The notes under the pieces are model-generated. The model did not search any database. It was given only the letters and a program-made list of their open reading frames with translations, and was not told the origin of the DNA. This document shows positions 55,149-61,730 of a DNA stretch of 64,000 nt, piece after piece. The position numbers and the translations under genes are program-made. This stretch comes from Rhodococcus qingshengii (lineage in GTDB: Bacteria; Actinomycetota; Actinomycetes; Mycobacteriales; Mycobacteriaceae): NCBI RefSeq assembly GCF_021025955.1, contig NZ_JAJNCL010000003.1:310001-374000 (forward strand). Direction: 5' to 3'. The number at the start of each line of letters is the position of its first letter. Positions within the stretch are counted from its first letter, which is position 1.

Positions 55149-56011
55149 CCGCCCCCACGAGTGGCCTCGCCGACGTCTTCGACCTGGAATCGACCGGCCC
55201 GGACCGGTGGCAAGGGTCGAACGACGGTGTTCGACTTCCTCAGTTGTTCGGCGGCCAACTGGTCGCCCAGTCGATTCTCGCAGCCGGACACACGGTGACC
55301 GACGGCAAAGCGATCAGTTCCGTCCACACGCACTTCCTGCGCCCCGGGTCGACGAATTGCGCGACCGAGTTCTCGGTAGATCGTCTTCGCGACGGAAAGC
55401 GCCTGTCCACCAGAGTCGTCGACGTCCACCAGGGCGGACGACTCGTCTGCCGTTCGACGGTCTCGTCCTCCTCGATCGACGAGGGCATCACTCACAGTCG
55501 AGCCGTCCCCGCAGCACTCCCGCCCGAAGAGTGCGTGACGTTGCAAGAGTTGGCCGAGGCGGACGGTGGACTAGGAGAAGTATGGGAGGAGTTCTCCGCC
55601 ATCGAGATTCGTGTGTCACCACTCGATTCGCAGTCCCCCACGACACATTCGGCGGCGCCTCCGCGCAACATCTGGATGCGTTCGGCGCAGCGACTGAGCG
55701 AAGATCCACTGATTCACGTGGCTGCTCTCGCCTATGCCAGTGATCTGATGCTGATGGCAACCGCACTGACTCCGCACGGCTACGACATCGGGCAGGAGCA
55801 CTCGCTCGACGCGGATTGGACTGGTGTGTCCCTCGATCACACGATGTGGTTTCAACGCCCTGTGCGGGCGGACGAGTGGCTCCTCTTCGAGCACTCGACC
55901 CCCACAGCTCACGCCGGCAGAGCAGTCGTGAATGCGGCGGTCTTCGATCGATCCGGACTCCAGATCTGCCAGATCACTCAGGAAGCGTTACTCATTGCCC
56001 GTACCGAGTGA
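55145..56011 (+). CDS. Acyl-CoA thioesterase II (TesB-like)
   Basis: 288 residues from GTG 55145 (GTGA overlap). Double hotdog: LPQLFGGQLVAQSILAAGHT and SSVHTHFLRPGSTNCATEFS in the first, SLDHTMWFQRPVRADEWLLF in the second, with the conserved DHTMWFHRP-like loop carrying the active Asp/His and the C-terminal QICQITQEALLI (Gln). Hydrolyses acyl-CoA to free CoA, possibly preventing CoA trapping by dead-end thioesters of the pathway. Confidence 0.88.
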   Translation: MTAPTSGLADVFDLESTGPDRWQGSNDGVRLPQLFGGQLVAQSILAAGHTVTDGKAISSVHTHFLRPGSTNCATEFSVDRLRDGKRLSTRVVDVHQGGRLVCRSTVSSSSIDEGITHSRAVPAALPPEECVTLQELAEADGGLGEVWEEFSAIEIRVSPLDSQSPTTHSAAPPRNIWMRSAQRLSEDPLIHVAALAYASDLMLMATALTPHGYDIGQEHSLDADWTGVSLDHTMWFQRPVRADEWLLFEHSTPTAHAGRAVVNAAVFDRSGLQICQITQEALLIARTE

Positions 56012-56042
56012 TTCCCGACTCTTTCTGCAGACCACTCGGTAC
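56001..56042 (+). terminator. Possible terminator after the thiolase-thioesterase operon
   Basis: gtaccgagtg, containing the tesB stop region, pairs exactly with cactcggtac after a 22-nt loop. The 10-bp stem with a long loop is weak and has no T-tract, so only a tentative call. Confidence 0.35.
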
Positions 56043-56083
56043 GCTCTCGCGGTGCCGCTGGGTTCGCGGCCTATGATTTCGGG

Positions 56084-57118
56084 GTGGTACGAGTGAATGC
56101 AACCGACTCTTCGACACCCACGGCGTCGGCCGGATCTTCGACACCCACGGCGTCGGTGGGCATCACCGAGTTGCCCGCAGGCGGACCCAACGCACTGGCC
56201 GTCACGCTCGGGTTGTTGGGGGACGAGTGGAACCTCTGGATTCTGCGGTTCGCCTTGTTGGGGTCGCGGCGCTACAACGACTGGCTGGCACTGGGGGGAA
56301 TCTCCAACTCCGTGTTGTCCGCACGGTTGGCAATCTTGACGTCCGGCGGAATGCTCGAGCGTCGTGTGTATCAGCAGAACCCACCGAGGCACGAGTACTC
56401 GGTCACTCGCAAAGGGCAGTCGATCTGGCCCGTCCTCATCACTATGTGGTCCTGGGAGAAGCAGTGGGCGCCCAATGAAACCGCGCCGCTACCACCACTG
56501 CGGCACAGCACATGCGGAAACGACTTCACCCCGATCCTGCGGTGCAAGGAGTGCGGCGAGGACGTGGACGTGCGGTCTCTGGACTCCCAAATGGGCCCGA
56601 GTGGCGACTTCTCACGCAGTGTCCCCGAAGCAACATCGCGGCGACGCTCCACCAAATCCGAACGCCGTCCGGAAATTCTGGCTCACACGATGGAACTCGT
56701 CGGCAATCGCTGGTCAGCGGCGATCATCGGTGCGGCTTTCCGAGGCGCTCGCCGGTACGGAGAGTTCGCCGAGATCACCGGGGCACCACCGGCGATAGTC
56801 GCGGATCGCTTGAAGCACCTCACCGAGATCGGTGTGATGGAAACGCGGCCGCTTCCGGATCGCCCACAGTGGTCGGAGTATCGACTCACCGCCAAGGGCA
56901 CGGCGTATTTCCCCGTAGTGATGTGCATGATCTCCTGGGGCCAGCGTTGGTTCAGGTCCGCGGACGGCCCCGACATCGTTCTCCATCACAAGGCCTGCGG
57001 TAAGCGATTCGAAGCACGCTTGGGTTGCAGTGTGTGTGGTGAGGAATTGAGGTCTTCGGACATCGAGGCGATCGACCTCACCACCTCGGTTCACGTACCC
57101 GGGTCAGGCTGGTCCTGA
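56084..57118 (+). CDS. Tandem HxlR-type regulator with two zinc-ribbon-like tails
   Basis: 344 residues made of two homologous halves. Each has an HxlR/MarR winged helix (VTLGLLGDEWNLWILRFALL and THTMELVGNRWSAAIIGAAF, the second after a basic linker) followed by a cysteine tail: HSTCGNDFTPILRCKECGED and HKACGKRFEARLGCSVCGEE. Single HxlR proteins act as dimers, so this fusion could bind DNA as an intramolecular pair. It is transcribed alone next to the thioesterase operon and is the only regulator inside the catabolic cluster, hence the best candidate for its control. Confidence 0.82.
   Translation: MVRVNATDSSTPTASAGSSTPTASVGITELPAGGPNALAVTLGLLGDEWNLWILRFALLGSRRYNDWLALGGISNSVLSARLAILTSGGMLERRVYQQNPPRHEYSVTRKGQSIWPVLITMWSWEKQWAPNETAPLPPLRHSTCGNDFTPILRCKECGEDVDVRSLDSQMGPSGDFSRSVPEATSRRRSTKSERRPEILAHTMELVGNRWSAAIIGAAFRGARRYGEFAEITGAPPAIVADRLKHLTEIGVMETRPLPDRPQWSEYRLTAKGTAYFPVVMCMISWGQRWFRSADGPDIVLHHKACGKRFEARLGCSVCGEELRSSDIEAIDLTTSVHVPGSGWS
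56108..56156 (+). repeat. 27-bp-period direct repeat in the regulator's N-terminus
   Basis: tcttcgacacccacggcgtc starts at 56108 and again at 56135, each copy continuing with gg. It encodes two copies of SSTPTAS before the first winged helix, in a low-complexity Ser/Thr/Ala stretch. It is a recent tandem duplication that could vary in copy number between strains. Confidence 0.75.
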
Positions 57119-57127
57119 GGTCCTCGC

Positions 57128-58507
57128 TCAGCCGGTAGTGCGGATCCGGTCGAAGCTCCGGCCTCGGTGTTCGAGCGGCAGCCTGTCCCCTCGCCCGAAC
57201 AATTTGTTGCGCAGCGTCCCTGCGTCGTAGTCGCTCTGGTAAGCGCCCCGTTTGGTCAGCTCCGGAATCACATGCTCCACAATGTCTTCGAAGGTTCCAG
57301 GAGTGACCGCGTACGCGAGATTGAACCCGTCGACGTCGGTCTCGGCAACCCACTCCTGCAACTCGTCCGCGACTTCCGCACCGGAACCGACGACGATCGG
57401 TCCCAGCCCGCCGATACCCGCCCACTCCGCAATGTCCCCCACCGTCCATTCACGGCCCTTCTCGTCGGCCTGACGAAACGATGCGACCGCGGATTGAATG
57501 GCATTGCTCTCGACGTTTCCGATCGGCTCGTCGGCTCGGTATCCGGACAGGTCGATTCCCATCCATCCCGAGGTGAAGACGAGTGCACCTTCACTGCTGG
57601 CGTAACTGCGGTAATCCTCGAGCTTAGCCTGAGCCAATTCGGAGGTTCGGTCAGTGATGATCGTCAACAGTGTGTAGATCCGGGCCGAGTACGGATCGCG
57701 GCCCACCTTGGTCAGCTCGTTTCGGATTCGGGTAACGGTGTCTTTGAGAATCGCCTTGGTCGGCGCACCGACAAAAATTGCTTCGGCATTCTCGGCGGCG
57801 AATCGAACCCCGCGAGGCGACGCGCCGGCCTGGAAGATGACCGGCGTCCGCTGTGGGGACGGTTCCGAAATGTGAATGCCCGGAACCGTGAAGTGCTTGC
57901 CTTCATGCTCGATCGGATGAACTTTGGACGGGTCCGTGTAGACCCCGGTGGTTCTGTCACGCACCACCGCATCGTCTTCCCACGACGTTTCCCACAGCTT
58001 GTAGAGAACTTCGAGGTACTCGTCCGCGTGGTCGTAGCGATCGTCGTGTTGGAGTTGGTCGTCCTCGCCCATGTTCCGTGCGGCCGACGGGAGGTATCCG
58101 GTGACCACGTTCCACCCGATTCGCCCATTCGTCAGGTGATCGAGGGTGCTCAAGCGCCGAGCGAACGGGTACGGATGCTCAAACGCTGTACCTGCGGTGA
58201 TACCGAAGCCCAAGTGCTCGGTCACGGCAGCCATCGCCGACGCCAGCAGTAGTGGGTCAGAGACCGGTACCTGCGCGCCCTGCCGCAACGCTGCGTCGTG
58301 GTTCCCGCCGTAGACGTCGTACGTTCCCAGGACATCGGCCAGGAAGAGTCCGTCGAATCGTCCACGCTCGAGAAGTTTCGCCAATTCCGTCCAGTACCTC
58401 AGATCCGTGTACCTTGACGACTGGTCCTCGGGGTGGCGCCAAAGACCTGGCGATTGGTGGGCGACGCAGTTCATGGCAAAGGCGTTGAAGCGGATTCTGC
58501 GGGTCAT
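57128..58507 (-). CDS. NtaA/SnaA/DszA-family flavin-dependent monooxygenase
   Basis: 459 residues. MTRRIRFNAFAMNCVAHQSP, FDGLFLADVLGTYDVYGGN, NGRIGWNVVTGYLPSAARNM and PVIFQAGASPRGVRFAAENA are characteristic of the FMNH2-dependent class C monooxygenases of nitrilotriacetate, dibenzothiophene-sulfone and long-chain alkane type. A separate flavin reductase is required and is not encoded nearby. It ends 9 bp from the HxlR gene, tail to tail. Substrate unknown; it may or may not belong to the adjoining pathway. Confidence 0.88.
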   Translation of the reverse strand: MTRRIRFNAFAMNCVAHQSPGLWRHPEDQSSRYTDLRYWTELAKLLERGRFDGLFLADVLGTYDVYGGNHDAALRQGAQVPVSDPLLLASAMAAVTEHLGFGITAGTAFEHPYPFARRLSTLDHLTNGRIGWNVVTGYLPSAARNMGEDDQLQHDDRYDHADEYLEVLYKLWETSWEDDAVVRDRTTGVYTDPSKVHPIEHEGKHFTVPGIHISEPSPQRTPVIFQAGASPRGVRFAAENAEAIFVGAPTKAILKDTVTRIRNELTKVGRDPYSARIYTLLTIITDRTSELAQAKLEDYRSYASSEGALVFTSGWMGIDLSGYRADEPIGNVESNAIQSAVASFRQADEKGREWTVGDIAEWAGIGGLGPIVVGSGAEVADELQEWVAETDVDGFNLAYAVTPGTFEDIVEHVIPELTKRGAYQSDYDAGTLRNKLFGRGDRLPLEHRGRSFDRIRTTG

Positions 58508-58702
58508 TCCCGCACCATGCCGCGCCTACTCCGCGGTGACCACCATTGCGATCAGTGCGATCGGTTCGGCCGGCAGCTTGCACGCGATAACACCGTCGAC
58601 TTCGCCACCGCGTCGGCGGGCCGCTACACTGACTAGCGCAGCTGTGACGCCTGAGGCTTCGTGCCGACAGGCCTAGCGGAGGCAACAGCAGCATCGAGAA
58701 GC

Positions 58703-58728
58703 GAAAACCCCGGCAGCACAGGGTTTTC
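58703..58728. terminator. Small stem-loop upstream of the tRNA
   Basis: gaaaaccc and gggttttc pair around a 10-nt loop in the gap between the monooxygenase start and the tRNA. The stem is A/T-rich at its base and could end an upstream + strand RNA, but no gene there is convincing. The 58508-58750 gap shows no other feature. Confidence 0.3.
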
Positions 58729-58750
58729 AGCGCTTGTCGGTACGCTCCCC

Positions 58751-58826
58751 GCCCTCGTAGCTCAGGGGATAGAGCATTCCTCTCCTAAAGGAAGGGTCGC
58801 AGGTTCGAATCCTGCCGAGGGCACCA
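58751..58826 (+). tRNA. tRNA-Arg (anticodon CCU)
   Basis: Seven-bp acceptor stem gccctcg/cgagggc, D-arm gctcaggggatagagc, anticodon stem ttcct/aggaa with loop ctcctaa (anticodon CCU at its centre), T-arm gcaggttcgaatcctgc, discriminator A at 58823 and an encoded CCA at 58824-58826. It reads AGG codons. It is a border of an accessory region: a recombinase remnant and horizontally acquired-looking genes begin immediately 3'. Confidence 0.97.
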
Positions 58827-58840
58827 AAGTAGCCAATTTC

Positions 58841-58868
58841 AAACCTACGACACGAGTCGTAGGTTTTT
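58841..58868 (+). terminator. Rho-independent terminator of the tRNA
   Basis: aaacctacgac and gtcgtaggttt form an 11-bp perfect stem around acga, followed by more T residues (tttttcg overall), 14 bp after the tRNA 3' end. A canonical intrinsic terminator. Confidence 0.85.
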
Positions 58869-58959
58869 CGTTTTCGCTTTCGTCCGCTGCGGACGGGGCA
58901 GATTCGGGCGCCGCGTCGACGACATCCATTTCGTTATCTACTGCTGCCACTTGGGCGTG

Positions 58960-59169
58960 ACGTCGAGCTGCTATCGCCGCTTCGGCTCCGAGTAGCGTCC
59001 GGAACGGTTCAGCCAACTCGACACGAACCGTATCCTCGTCGACCAATATTTTGACGAAAAACGCCTGATTGAAGAGTCGCCGCACCTGTAAGCCTCCCGG
59101 CACAGTTGTGCGGCATGCAGAGAGCGGTGTGGACGTTGCCGAGCCCGCCTTGCTCGGACTGCTTGCCAT
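58960..59169 (-). pseudogene. C-terminal remnant of a serine recombinase
   Basis: On the minus strand RRLFNQAFFVKILVDEDTVR then VELAEPFRTLLG matches the far C-terminal end of large serine recombinases/resolvases. Upstream, the expected helix (CREAY-like) sits in another frame, and the catalytic N-terminal and zinc-ribbon domains are missing, so the gene is frameshifted and truncated. The frame with the match continues without a stop to 58762, antisense through the tRNA terminator and tRNA, which hints at how the element once abutted its target. Confidence 0.6.
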
Positions 59170-59236
59170 TGTCGGTGCGCTCGAAGATCGTCTGGCGCAT
59201 CATGCACCCGCGTCGCCGCTGGAGGTGACGTCATGA
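59108..59236 (+). CDS. Possible 42-aa protein overlapping the next small gene
   Basis: From GTG 59108 the frame reads VRHAESGVDVAEPALLGLLA then IVGALEDRLAHHAPAS and ends in a TGA that overlaps the next ATG (ATGA), the coupling seen throughout this genome. The sequence looks protein-like (a hydrophobic helix followed by acidic residues). GTG 59129 is an alternative start. It lies antisense to the decayed part of the recombinase. Unrecognised; could be the tail of a larger deleted gene. Confidence 0.35.
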   Translation: MRHAESGVDVAEPALLGLLAIVGALEDRLAHHAPASPLEVTS

Positions 59237-59379
59237 AGAACGCCCTGCTGCGTCTGCGAGCTCGCGTGGAGGAGCGTGTCGATCTTTCGTCTGACGGTTC
59301 GTCCGGGCTGACGCCGGAAGCGATATTGATGCTCGGGAGCATCATTGCGGCGCTGAGTGTCATCTGGTGGGCTGCATAG
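59233..59379 (+). CDS. 48-aa small single-span membrane protein
   Basis: ATG 59233 follows a textbook GGAGGTGACGTC ribosome site. The product starts with a basic amphipathic segment MKNALLRLRARVEERVD, a Ser/Asp linker, then GLTPEAILMLGSIIAALSVI and WWAA, one transmembrane helix at the C-terminus. Too short for routine gene calling. The layout, basic helix plus C-terminal span, is like small proteins of actinobacterial integrative elements, but no family is recognised. Confidence 0.6.
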   Translation: MKNALLRLRARVEERVDLSSDGSSGLTPEAILMLGSIIAALSVIWWAA

Positions 59380-60095
59380 CCGAAGGTTATGCACAGGCAC
59401 TGTGGAATGAGTGGGGATAACCCTTTCCGGGTGATGCATACCCAGTCGTCTCGATGTAGAGGCCTTACTGGCCGCGTTTCGTCGATTCGCCTACCCGAGC
59501 GGTGGTGGCACTCACCCTTCGCCTCCGTAGCGAATAGCCTGCTTTCACAGTCCGGCGGAGAGTCCAGGTGCCGAGCAACGTGCTGGCGGTTGCCGAACTT
59601 CTGCGAGTCCTTCGGGACTTTGCCGAGCGCCTGACATGACTTTCTGAACGAAATACCTCGCATAGTGGCCGAGTGTGATTCGCTCCCCGCGTGGCTCCGC
59701 CCGCAAAACTCCTGCGCTCGGCCTACCTCGCGGAATCGCGCGCCAGCAATTAACTATTGACGATTCAACTACCGTCCGGCGAGGCGAAGCGTCGATTTCG
59801 GCGCCGTCACGCTGCAATGAGTGAACTCAACCGGCCTGTTCTTCTGTTTGCCCGCTCATCACTGCGTCCGTCTAATTGATAACTTTCGCGACGCTTGCCA
59901 TATCGGGACAAAAGTCCCACGTGCTGGTCACGAGCTTGTCGAGATGTATCCGTGATCGAAAGTTCACGATAAATCCGACTACGGCCGATCTGGAGCCTGG
60001 TGATCAAACGGAACGCTTGGTACTGTCCGGTAACTTCATTTCAGTTAGTGTTCAGCTACCGTGACGGTTGCTGGCCCGCGACGTAGGAGCTACTC
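59380..60095. other. 716-bp non-coding stretch
   Basis: No frame here has protein-like composition on either strand. Apart from the DnaA-box-like pair, the tract holds several short G+C-rich inverted repeats and a locally A+T-richer patch (59745-59775, containing aattaactattgacgattc). A possible -35-like ttgacg and the porin promoter should lie within it. Nothing else is recognised. Confidence 0.5.
59387..59420. promoter_or_regulatory. Pair of DnaA-box-like sequences
   Basis: ttatgcaca (59387-59395) fits TTATNCACA, and on the other strand ttatcccca (59412-59420) differs from TTATCCACA by one base. They face each other 16 bp apart at the start of a 0.7-kb non-coding stretch. Two boxes are too few for a chromosomal origin, but might mark a replication or transfer region of a former mobile element. 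Confidence 0.3.
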
Positions 60096-60779
60096 ATGGC
60101 AACCAGCCCGAAACCCCGTACATCCCGCCGTCGATCGAAGGCAGCAGTGGGGCTTGCGGCGTGTGCGGTTGCCGCGCTGTCGTCTGGTGTGGTCTTCGCA
60201 GGGAGCGCATCGGCAACGCCGACGGCGTTGGCGGACAAGTTCGCGAGCACGGTCACCGATGACGGCTGGTCGTTGGATCTTGCCGCCACAAAACTGTCGG
60301 CGAATCCGGTGCCGAATCTGGCGACGACGGCGTTCACCCGTGAGGGGTTCGTGTCGGCGAAGGTGACCGGCACGATCGGTGGTCAGGGCGATTCGGCAGT
60401 GAAGACCGGTTATGTCGAGCAGGGATTGCAGATCGGCTGCCAGATCGATGTCTCCTCCGGACTTGGATTGGGGCTTGGCTTTTCGCTCGGCCCGTCTGTC
60501 GGTGTGAGTATTTCGGGTGTCCCGTCGGCGAACGTGGGTGTGAACGCGTCGGTGAATCCGAGCATCCAGACCACCATCGCACCGGGAACGATCACCACGA
60601 TCCCGCTCGGCAAAAAGGACCTCGAAGCGGCCAAAGCGTCGATCACGGCAGAGAACGTGCACATCAAGGTTGACGCTTGCATGGGGCCGGTCACGATCCG
60701 CTCCTACGCACAACTCGCGGTCTCAACTGCAACCTCGGACAACAGCCTGTTCGTGTATTCCGATCCGACCTGGCTCTAG
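60096..60779 (+). CDS. MspA-family outer-membrane porin
   Basis: 227 residues. Twin-Arg-like basic start (SRRRSKAAVGLAACAVAALS) and signal peptide cut near GSASA-TPTA. The mature part has the MspA pattern: FTREGFVSAKVTGTIGG, VKTGYVEQGLQIGCQIDVSS, a Gly-rich hairpin LGLGLGFSLGPSVGVSISG, and the closing GPVTIRSYAQLAVSTATSDN with VYSDPTWL. MspA octamers form the hydrophilic channel of the mycolic-acid outer membrane. The segment that forms the acidic constriction in MspA is short and lacks Asp here, and two cysteines may pair. RBS aggagc precedes the ATG. Confidence 0.9.
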   Translation: MATSPKPRTSRRRSKAAVGLAACAVAALSSGVVFAGSASATPTALADKFASTVTDDGWSLDLAATKLSANPVPNLATTAFTREGFVSAKVTGTIGGQGDSAVKTGYVEQGLQIGCQIDVSSGLGLGLGFSLGPSVGVSISGVPSANVGVNASVNPSIQTTIAPGTITTIPLGKKDLEAAKASITAENVHIKVDACMGPVTIRSYAQLAVSTATSDNSLFVYSDPTWL

Positions 60780-60908
60780 ACGCCTGACGGGGCACCGTCA
60801 GGGCTGCCGTCGAAACCCGATCCGTGCAAGTTGCCGTGTCCGCGCGCACCCCGTCACACGAGGCCCGAGTCACGGGTCTGCCCATCACCAGCATCACAGG
60901 AGAAGATC

Positions 60909-61304
60909 ATGAAGATTCGTACCGCAGCCACAGCCGGAGCGCTCACCGCAGGTATCGCCGTCATCGGTGTCCTCGGCAGCGGCGTGGCATCGGCCGCAAC
61001 CCCGATCGTGCAGCCGGAGCAGGGTCGGATCGGGCTTTCGCTCTCGAATGCGGAAACCGCAGCACTGGCGGCGAGCCTGATCCCCGATGCAATCGCGAAC
61101 ATTGTTCCCGGCTCGCAGCGCTGGGTTGGCCGGGCCCCGGGTTCGGTCATCACCAACGTCGACGGCAGGGCAAGCGCCCCCGATCGGGTCGTGATCGCCG
61201 AAGCTGCGGCGCATCCGGGTGGCTACGTCAACATCTACGTGTCCGACCCGAACAACCCCGTCACCGGGGGCTACATCGTGCAGACCTACCAGCACTGGAA
61301 CTGA
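60909..61304 (+). CDS. Small secreted protein of unknown function
   Basis: 131 residues from ATG 60909 after CAGGAGAAG. Signal peptide MKIRTAATAGALTAGIAVIG ending near ASA-ATPIV. The ~100-residue mature part includes GLSLSNAETAALAASLIPDA, RWVGRAPGSVITNVDGRASA and a beta-rich end GGYVNIYVSDPNNPVTGGYI. No cysteines remain after processing. It is downstream of the porin by 129 bp, same strand. No family recognised. Confidence 0.75.
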   Translation: MKIRTAATAGALTAGIAVIGVLGSGVASAATPIVQPEQGRIGLSLSNAETAALAASLIPDAIANIVPGSQRWVGRAPGSVITNVDGRASAPDRVVIAEAAAHPGGYVNIYVSDPNNPVTGGYIVQTYQHWN

Positions 61305-61388
61305 ACTAGGGCCGGTAACCCCAGACCCTGACTGCTGCCGCCGAACTCGTTGTTTCACTTCACCTATCCGCCGTTTGGAGTTTCTGTC

Positions 61389-61730
61389 ATGACCATCCGC
61401 AACGCTGAACACGCTCGGTCCCGCCCGATGACTGAGCCGCCGGCCACTGCTCGCGGCGCCCGCAGTGCGGATACCGACGACTGGGACCCCGACAGTGAGC
61501 TGAGCGAAACCTCGAAGGCCATGATCGCCACCGTCTTCGGTCTCGCCTTGTTGATTGCGGCGTTCGCGGTGATCGGACGACTCGGGGGCTGGGCCGCTGA
61601 CTACGGGACGATTCTCGTCTACCTGGCGTTCTTTCTGTGGATGTCGATCGCGGGCCGGGTGTTCTGGTGGGGCGCAGACAAGCTCATCGCCGAGGCGCGG
61701 AAGAAGTCGAACACGGGTGATCGCCGGTGA
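61389..61730 (+). CDS. Two-span membrane protein, coupled to the exported toxin-like gene
   Basis: 113 residues from ATG 61389; ATG 61350 is in frame but unsupported. A charged, probably disordered N-terminus of ~55 residues (WDPDSELSETSK) is followed by two hydrophobic helices (AMIATVFGLALLIAAFAVIG and YGTILVYLAFFLWMSIAGRV) and a basic tail ADKLIAEARKKSNTGDRR. Its stop overlaps the next GTG (GTGA), so the downstream gene is translationally coupled. Might be an export or anchoring partner; unrecognised. Confidence 0.75.
   Translation: MTIRNAEHARSRPMTEPPATARGARSADTDDWDPDSELSETSKAMIATVFGLALLIAAFAVIGRLGGWAADYGTILVYLAFFLWMSIAGRVFWWGADKLIAEARKKSNTGDRR

Noticed and set aside
58762..58959. Apparent minus-strand protein ending GFEPATLPLGEECSIP
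   Set aside because: This is the antisense translation of the tRNA-Arg and its terminator; only the upstream recombinase-like part is meaningful.
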